Origin: Schizochytrium sp. CCTCC M209059
Taxonomy: Eukaryota > Sar > Bigyra > Thraustochytrida > Thraustochytriidae
Direction of reading: 5' to 3'
Length of the DNA: 46,467 bases
Assembly: GCA_000818945.1 (NCBI GenBank)
Contig: KN805456.1
Coordinates: forward strand, 1-46,467
Made by a program: the position numbers and the translations under genes
The notes under the pieces: model-generated
Seen by the model: only the letters and a program-made list of their open reading frames with translations
Told to the model about the DNA's origin: nothing
The model's database searches: none
Shown here: piece after piece, positions 10,401 to 19,400 of the stretch
Position numbering within the stretch: the stretch's first letter is position 1
Layout: each line of letters starts with the position of its first letter

Positions 10401-13400
10401 CGAAGCAGAGGCTGAGGCGCAGTCGTACCGCGATTGCGCATCGACGAACCCATCAAGAGTAAAGATACCACGCGATCGACGATGGCCACATACGATTTGT
10501 GGTCCAAACCTTCGAGCCTTGCCGCACTATTTTCGTCATCGCCGTCCGCATTTTCGCCCTCCTCGTCACTCCCGTTTCCGTCATTGCCCATGTCCTGGTC
10601 ATTTCCGACAGCCAACTCATCGAGATCCTCCAAGACCTTTTTGGCTACCCGATCAAACTCCTCATGAAAATCGGGAAACATCTCGCGAAAGGAGGCCTCT
10701 TCCTGCGCCTTGATTGCTTCTGGCGTACCAGCAGCAAGATGCTCGCGAGTTTTGTACTTAAAAGTCTGGTTTGCCTCCTCCTCGCGCATTTTGCGTTCGC
10801 GCTTTTCCGTGAGGAACTCTTCAGTAAAGGCTGCAAGGATATTAGAGAGCGTGCTCCATGCGTCGGATGCGCCGAGTTTTGGCTCATTCTCCCCACCGCG
10901 GTTCTTGCGGTTCTGCGACTGACGCGCTTGCAGCAGCGTTGAGGCGCGCGCGAAGACTGCCTCCAACATGCGGGTCCACGTGCGTTTGCTGACCATGTCG
11001 CGCGTCTCCACGAGTGTGGACTGAAGTGCGTCGAGAGGGTTCCCGAAACGAGTGGCTGCGATTCCAACCGCTGTCGATGGGAAAGCGCCAAGCACACGAC
11101 GAACTTCGCCGAGCTTTTCTGCGCGACGCGCGGCTTCGGAGCCACGTCGGGCCTCGACACCTAGAACCCGCAAGCCGTGCTGCAGACGACGAAGCGAGAC
11201 CTGCACGGGCCTGACGACATCTTCGTAGCCCTGGAAATCGCGATTTAGGCTCGCGCAGAGCTGACGACACGCTTCCAATAACATATCTTCCTGCATATCG
11301 GCATCCTGCGCGCGCATTTGTACCGCGCGGACTACACCGAGAACACGGTCAACCGCGCCAATTGAGGTGTTGAACTCAAAGATTGCCGCATGCAAAGCTG
11401 GGAAGCCTGCCTCTCCGCTCGACGGCCGATGGACAACTTGCTCATGGAGCTGAACAATCTCTTCTTGCAAGGCCCCATCGCGAGCCATCAAGCCTTCATG
11501 CGCATGAGCCAGAGGTCCAAAGGCACGGCCTGTGACGCAGTCATTTTCGCGACGGACTTCGAGCTCGCGCACGATCTCCCGGCGCGCGCCTTCGGCACGA
11601 AGAAGACGCACTTGCGGCTTGAGGCACGGATCGACAGCAGAGTTCGGCGAGAGAACGTGAAGTCGGAAAAGAGCTAGCATCGTCGAGGCAAGCGCAATGT
11701 CTTGACGTGCAACGCCCGAGCGAAGCGTCGAGAGCGCCGATCGAAGCGTGCAGTCCACGAGGTGAGACCCAAGAGCCCCAAGCTTTTCGTCCAAGACATC
11801 AAGCAGAGCGCCAAAAACGGCCTCGCCATCGTCTGCAAAGCTTTTGCCGAGGATTCGCGACTCCAGCAAGTCAAGCGATGCCGAGAAAGAGCAAATGACG
11901 CGCAGCGTCGAGAGGAGCTCCCGCGCGAAGAGGCGCCGTTCATCGCCGAGAACCTCTGCCACCTCGGACTGGCGAGCGGCAGCTTTACCATCAGACTTCT
12001 CACTCTTCTCTGCGAAAGACGTCTCGCTGAGGAGATGTGCAAATAGAATCTGAAGCTGTCCCAAGCGCATCGCACGATCGCGGATAGAGACGGTTTCCCC
12101 GAACGGTGTCGTCGACCGGTCTCGAGGCTGATTTCTGTCCATACCGACACCGCTTCCGCGCACGACGCGAAAGATGACAAGACTTGCCACATCCTGGACC
12201 AGACGGGGCATGCCCGCGCTGAGAGTGTCGGCAAAGACGTCGATCTCCACAAAAGGAGTCCACGCCTTTCTCTTGAACATGAACTTTGCAAGGTCCTCGC
12301 GAATGTGTGCACTGGCATCTGCATCGATGCTCTCTCTCGAATTAAAGGTGGCTCCGGAAATGGCCTCGTACAGACCATGCAGGAGGTCAAGCTCGAGGTT
12401 TTCGCACGGAGCCCCCGCGTCACGACGTAGGGCAAGCTCCTTAAAAGGCACAATCAAGTGCGGTGGGAGCGACGAAGCCTCAAGGGCGTATCCAAGAATA
12501 TCCTCCGCGGATTGCACGTCAAACGCGTCCGGCGTGCCATCCTCGTTGCGAGAAAAGGCTTCTGCACACAAATGGAGCAGCGCACGGCACGCCCAGGCGT
12601 CCATCAAAGGTTGGAGCTGAACAAAGCCCCAACCCCGACTGGCTTCCGGAGCCTGTCCATGGAGCGACTTGCTCAGCTCAGGATCGGCGAGCTGACTCAT
12701 GTCCTCTACAGACATCAATGACCAAGTGTCCACTGTGCCCAGCATCTTATACTCTGTGTTCGCCCGTTGCACCAAGGCCTGCTTGCCCTCGAGCGTGCGA
12801 GAAATGCGCTGCACGATGCCATCTACAGCTGCGGCACTCTTCTCGAGCGCATCCGACCTGGAAGCTCGTTGTGCGTTTGCCCAGCGAATCGCACACGCCG
12901 CATCTACGAGCGTATGCCGCTGGGCAGCAGTCATGAGCAGTGCCAGGTGACCAGACTCGAGAGCATCCCGGAACGAAGTTGCCGCGTCCTGCAGCCAACT
13001 GCGCCTCGAGAGATCCACAACCTTGACAAGAGACTCAAAGAGGTCCGCTGACCTCATGGGTCGTGGCTGGCCACACTGTCTCCAGAGATCCCGGGCCAAG
13101 CGCACCTCATCCTGAGCACCATTTTGGCCCCTCCCGTCCGTTGTCGTGCCGCAAAAAGCCATGAAGCAGTTGCTGCTGCGCACACCAAGAGCCCGATCCG
13201 TTCGTTTGAAAGCATGTTCCAAGTCCTGTGCGGCCCGGCGGACCATCTCATCTTCCTTCAGTCCTTCGCGCACAAGCTTGCTTGCTTTCGCTGCAGCTCG
13301 AGCCTCCAAGGAGACTTTACCCACAGCGTGTTGAAGCGGCGATGCGTCCTTTGAGGTCCACTCGACACGGACTTGACAGAGAATCCGCACCATATTGGCA

Positions 13401-16400
13401 TGAATTTCCACCACATCACGAAGTTGCATTAAAAGTGCATCGCGTACGTCGGCATCGATACGATCACACTGGCCAAGCAACGACGTAGAAGCCGTTTGCA
13501 CAAATTTCTCGAGTGAGCGCAAAAGAACAGGGAGAACGGCCGCGCCAGGGACGCGCAAGTCCGCCTTAGACAGCTTGCCGCGATCGCAGAGCTCGACAGC
13601 GTCAAGCAAAGACTGCACATTTTCCATGATTGCACTTCCGACCCCATCTCCAGAGCCGAGCTTTGGCAATTTTGCTTCCGCAATATAAGAACGGATCCAC
13701 AACGAGACAAGTAATCGAACAATGTGTCCTTGCGCCACAGCCGGCTCATCGACGAGGCAAGCATCAAACGTCTGAGGTTCAAGAACGGAGGGGACCGAAG
13801 TCTCCTTTTCCATGGATGCAATGAGGTTGTTGTACCTTTCTTGCACCGCCACGACCAAATCGCTTGCCCCTTTACTTGTGGCTTGCGCAAAAGCTGTGCG
13901 GAGACTCCAGTCCGAAGACGAAGCCGCGTGAATAAAGTGCGCAATTGCAGCACGTGCCGCGCTCGCCTTACTTTTATCATCGTTTGAGTCCACAGTCCGA
14001 GTTTTCGACGCGGACGTCGCATGTTGCAACGTTTGCGCAAGCGCGGCGCCGGACTGGAGTACCCCGAGGAGACGGGCGTCGCCATCGCCCAGAATGGGAG
14101 CGCACGCCCACGGAAAGCGACTTGTATTGAGTGCAAGTGTGGAGTCCGTAATGTTATCGGCGGCTCGCGCAACTGTTGCGCTCCAGGGCATTGCCACATC
14201 GAAGCATGCCTCGAAGCTGAGACGGAGTGCCTCGTCAGGTCGCGATCCGCAGACCGAGAAGCTGTCAAAGGTACGGTACATCTTGGCCCAACGTACGAGC
14301 GAACTCGGCGTCGCCACTTCAGTGCATGCACGTTCAGAGCTCTCTGCAAGGACCGAAAAGGCACCTAGCATGCACATGGTCGCCTGCGTAGAAATTCCAA
14401 GATGCGCCAGTGCGCGCTCGGCATCTCCAGACGCGAGCGTGGCCCCCCATGAAGGTGACAGGAGCGCAATTTCTACGCAGCGATTTCGCATGGCACGCGA
14501 CACCTCGCCAAAGGCCGGATCAGCTACGAGAAAGATCCGAAAATTCTTGTGAGGACGGATGATACGCGGCTTGCCATTCACCATACCGCACTCGTTGATC
14601 ATAAGCTCGCCACCCATCTCCAGCACCGGATTGAGGCGGTCTAACACAGTGGGATTGCACAGGTTTGCGTTGTTCAGTACCACCCAGTCACCTCGCTCCA
14701 TTGCGCGCACCAAGGTACCATCAACCCATTCAAAGGCTCCTAACAATGAACCTGATTTGGAAGCCGCCATCTCGGCCTCCCATTCCGTTTTCAAGCGGGA
14801 AAGATCCGAGCGGTAGACCTCCAGGTGCAGAGGTTCCAGACCATACGGATTGGACTCGCCTACAACTTCGTCGAGGTCAGCAAATATAGCGTCAAGCTCT
14901 GCGCGAGGGAGAAGCTCGGGGCCGTGAACGAGCAAATGGCGATGAGCCTCGAGTACCTTTGCGCGCTGCAACGCATCGGCATTCATGTCATCCTCCCCGA
15001 GGACCACGAGATGGCGAAGAGCGTTGCAGCACACTGCCGTCAACCCAGTGCGAAGTTCGCGGACCTTTCGGTCGAGGTCGACCTGCTCAAAGCACCCCAA
15101 GAGTTCTGTAGAGTCGGTGGAGCTTGTCACGGCAAACTCGTGCAATCGACGTCCGCAAAGTTGAGCGAAGGCACGGAGGATTGCAGTCTTGCCGGTCCCG
15201 CTTGCTCCAAGCAAGAGCACAGGCCACTGTTTGTCAACGCAATGCGCAATATGCTCGACTGTGGGCAGCGCGCTGCGAGGAATGAACCCTGTTGGCAGTT
15301 CTGCCTCGTCGCAAGCGCTGCGCTGGTTGCTCGTGTACGGAGATCGCGCCACCCTCGCGGCGCCTACAGAAAGACTTGTTCGTGACGTCCGCAGCTCAAT
15401 ACGGCGCTGAGACCATGCAGCGCCAAAATGCTCTGCAAATGCCGCGCGCATCTTTTCGCGATCCTCCTCAGTGCGGAGGCGATCAAAGTACACGAGGCCA
15501 GCGTGACGTACAATCGCTGCCTCCATGTCGGCTGCGCCGGCGCACAGTTCGCACAAGCGAAAAATGTCGCGAAGATTAAACTCCCACGGTGCACCTGCGC
15601 GCGCATACTTCATCGTCTTGATTGTGTCATGCACAATGGAGCTATTGAAGGCAATGAGGCGGTCCGCAAGCGCACGATCCATTTCTGGGTACATCTTGGA
15701 CACAATAAATCCGTAATCCTCGTCAGTGAGCTGCTGCACAAAGACCTTGGTGAATCGGTTCAGAAAACTCTTGGGTAGACCCTTTCTTCCGCCGCCTTGC
15801 TGCACCGGGTTCTGTGCCGCGAACACCCGAAAGGATGGCGGGCAGTGAAAAGACTGGTTTAGCTCTGGCACGTATACAGTGCCTCGATGATCGAGACATG
15901 CGTTGAGGCCTTCGAGCACGGACTGGGATGCCAGATTCAACTCATCGAGCAGGACCCAGTCTCCTGCCTTGAGAGCAGCGAGGAAAACGCCGTCACTCCA
16001 GGTAAATTTCGCTCCCGAGGAGACCTTGTCCGCGACAGCACCTTCCTCGGTCGAGTTGGCCGCAGCGGGAATATCAGACCCAATTAGATCAGCAAAATCC
16101 GTCTGCTCCGAAAGATTGATGCGTACGAGGCGATGGCCGGATCGTTTCGCAAGAGAGTCAATGAGACTGGTCTTACCGACGCCAGGGCTACCCTCCAATA
16201 GGATGGGTCGCTCCAGCTGCATTGCGCGAAGAACTCGCGCAAGGTTTTCCGAAGTCGTCGGCGCGTCAAGGGCGTACCCAACGCCGTCGGGGCCAGACAG
16301 AGTGTCGCCAACAGGGCCACGCGAGATGTAAAAGGGATGCAAACCAAAACGCGAGTCCAAATCTTCCTCGGTACTCATGTGCACGACGGCTTCGTCGGAC

Positions 16401-19400
16401 GCAACGCCACTACCGCTCAAGTCCGCAGGAGGGGCCAATTTGCGCATCATGGGAGCGTCACGGGTATTCTCCACGAAAAAGCTTCGAAGTAAGAGATCAC
16501 CCTTCTCGCGCACCGCAACCTGGGTGTCCAGAGGCACGAGTTCAAGGAGGAACACACATGATTTTGCACGAAGGCTACGGCAGCTTTCCTCGGAAACGCC
16601 CGAGCCCAGACCAAGACCATCAAGGAGGACGAGGCCCGCGCCATGAAGAAACGCCGTCCATGGCTCAATGTTTGCAGTTTGTGTGACGTGCACCATGAAA
16701 GCGGCCCAGGAAATGAGATCACGAAGGGTGAGCTGAATGAGCGCGTGGTCATTCTGTGCGGGCCCATTAAACCACGTGTAAAAAGTAGCGAGGGCCTGCG
16801 CGAGAGCAGAGCGGGCTTCTGTATCCTTCATCCCCGCCGACGCTGCAACTGCGTTCAAATGCCGCTGCAAAATGAGAACAAGGTCGGCCTCGTCATGCAC
16901 GGGGGGGATCCAAATTTCAGTGAAGCGATTCCGAAGCGCAGGTGAAAGTTCTCGCTTGCCGTAATCACCGCCTGGATTCATTGTGGCCAAAATGCGAAAG
17001 GTATCGTGTGCGACGATTTCCTCTACTTGATCGCCGCCCCGCTCAGCAAGGAAAAGCGTGCGGGAAGGCTCGAGAACACTATTGAGTCGCTCGAGCACGG
17101 CATCCTCGGCCAGCGAAAGTTCGTCGAGCAAGAACATGTCGCCCTTTCGCATGGAGTCAATCAATGGACCGTCCTGCCATTCAAAGAGGGCTCTGTAGCG
17201 CCGTACGAGTGAGATGATCTCCTGAAGATCAGCTCGGGTATCCTCGGACCCATCTGCCAAAGAGTTCACCCGAGACGTCGCGCGAGACTCGAGCTCATCG
17301 AGGCTCGCGCACGAGTCGCGATCCCAGCCATGTGCCGATGCGAGCTCCCAAGCACGCGTTTGTAGCTGGTTCTTGTTGCGCATCGGTCGCAGACTACCGA
17401 GAATATCGGCCGTGTCGGTGTTTTGGTGACAATTGAGAATTTGCAGAGCCAGATCCGCCTCGATGGCAAGCATCTGGCACACGGTGGTTTTGCCGCATCC
17501 CGTTTCACCAATGAGAAGAGCGGGCTCCTTCACCTCGAGGCAGCGTCGCACAAGGGCGTAGGTTCGCCGCATGGCGCGCGTTGGAACAACCTTGCTCACG
17601 CCCTCGGCCTGAGCGCGTTCTCCGGAGCAAGCCGCAAATGCTGTGCCTTCCCCAGCAGGGTACAAGAGGTCATCCGTGAGTTGTGTCTTGCAGCGCTTTT
17701 CAATCACGCTCTGCACAATTATCTTGTCAGCATCCGACCGGACACGGTCACCGAGAAGACGAAAACCCTCGACGGCAAGTTCCTCGTAAGTCGTGGGATT
17801 CCGGTTAGCCCAACGCAAAAGGTCACGCGGGGTAATGAAGCCTTCCTTGCCAGCAAAAAGTTTACTCTGTTGACGGTGCATTTGCAAGTCCGTCATCACA
17901 TTGACCAAGACTTTGCAGAATGTCGGCGCAAGCGCGCAGCGCTTGTTCAGGATCGTCTCCAGCTCCTTTGTAGGGATCTCGCCCACATGCAGCTCGAGAA
18001 ACCGGTTCCTAAACGCGCGCGAAAGCATCTTGCGGCCGCCATAAAGACCCGGCGGGTTCTGCGTCGCAAAAAGCATAAAGTTCGGATGCGGCTTGACGAC
18101 TTCTTGGGTTTCTGGAATGAAAACCTCGCGGTTGTCATCCAGAAGACGGTTCAAAGCCTCGAGGACTTCGGAAGGTGCAAGGTTCAGCTCGTCGAGCACA
18201 ATCCAATAGCCATTCCGCACGGCTTCCACCAGGGCACCCTCACGAAAGACGAGGTTGCCCCTCTCGTCGCTCACGTAGGAACCCATGTACTCCTGCAGGT
18301 CGGTATGTTCGTGATTATTAATACGAACACACTTGTAGCCTGCCTTCGCCGCCAGGTAGGACACCATGGTGGTTTTGCCGCTGCTTGTGGGTCCTTGAAG
18401 CAACACGGGGTACTTTTGCGCTGCGATCGCTCGCGCAAGCGCCTGGATATTGCGCAAGACAAGGGGTGTCTCCACAAAGGAGGAAATAAGGCTCGCAGCC
18501 GCCCGGTCCTCGGCCGCTGCTTCGAGCTTGAGGGCTTCTGCCGCTGGGCTGGACTCGGGCATTGCGTCTGCGGCTGGACGCGTCAAGCGCGGGCCCTTGA
18601 GAAGCCAGAACTTGTCGCAGAGAATGTAGTTGTCGCGCGTGCTCTTGGTTCCTGGACAACGGGGGGCGCTCTCCAAGGCCTTGGCACTGACATCAGCAAC
18701 AAAGGTCTTTTTTAGCAGCTTGGACATGGCTTTGAGCGATTTCTCGTTGAGAAGAGTCGCAAAGGTCATGACGAAGCTCTCGTATAGCGCACGTGCAAGG
18801 CCAAAGCCTTTGGTGAGAAGAACTCTCGCCGTGAGCAGGGCGCGGCACAAGGTTCGCAGACTGTACCTTGGCGGCTGATTGGCACCATCCAGCAAGGTCT
18901 GCTCGTTTGCACGCTTGCGCGCCGAAAGGTAAAGGTCGACAATTTCATGCACGGGCGGATTGGGAATATCGTCCAGATAGAGCCCGACTACGAGCTGAAG
19001 ATCGGCGGCATCTTCGACCTCGTCGACGAAAAGCTCGGTAAAGCGGCTCCGCAACGCAGGGGGAAGGTCACGCTTGCCCACGTCGGTGGCTGGATTCATT
19101 GCTGCAAAGATGCGAAAGTCTGGATGGCGCTCCACGCGCTCCAGATCGCCTCTTTCCGTGAGGGACAGCGTGCCGTCTTCGTCATCGAGTAGGGCACTCA
19201 AACGCTCGAGCGTCTCACCGCTTGCGAGGTTGATCTCATCGAGGAGTACCCAATCTCCGGCCCTAATGGCCTTGACAAGTGCACCTTCCTCGAAGGAGAA
19301 GGCGAAGCTGTTTTCAACACGTTTGCGCTGACGCTCAAAGCGATATACTTCGGCACGAAAGTCCTCCCACATTGCCTCGCGTTCAGCGAGCTCGCGAGCA

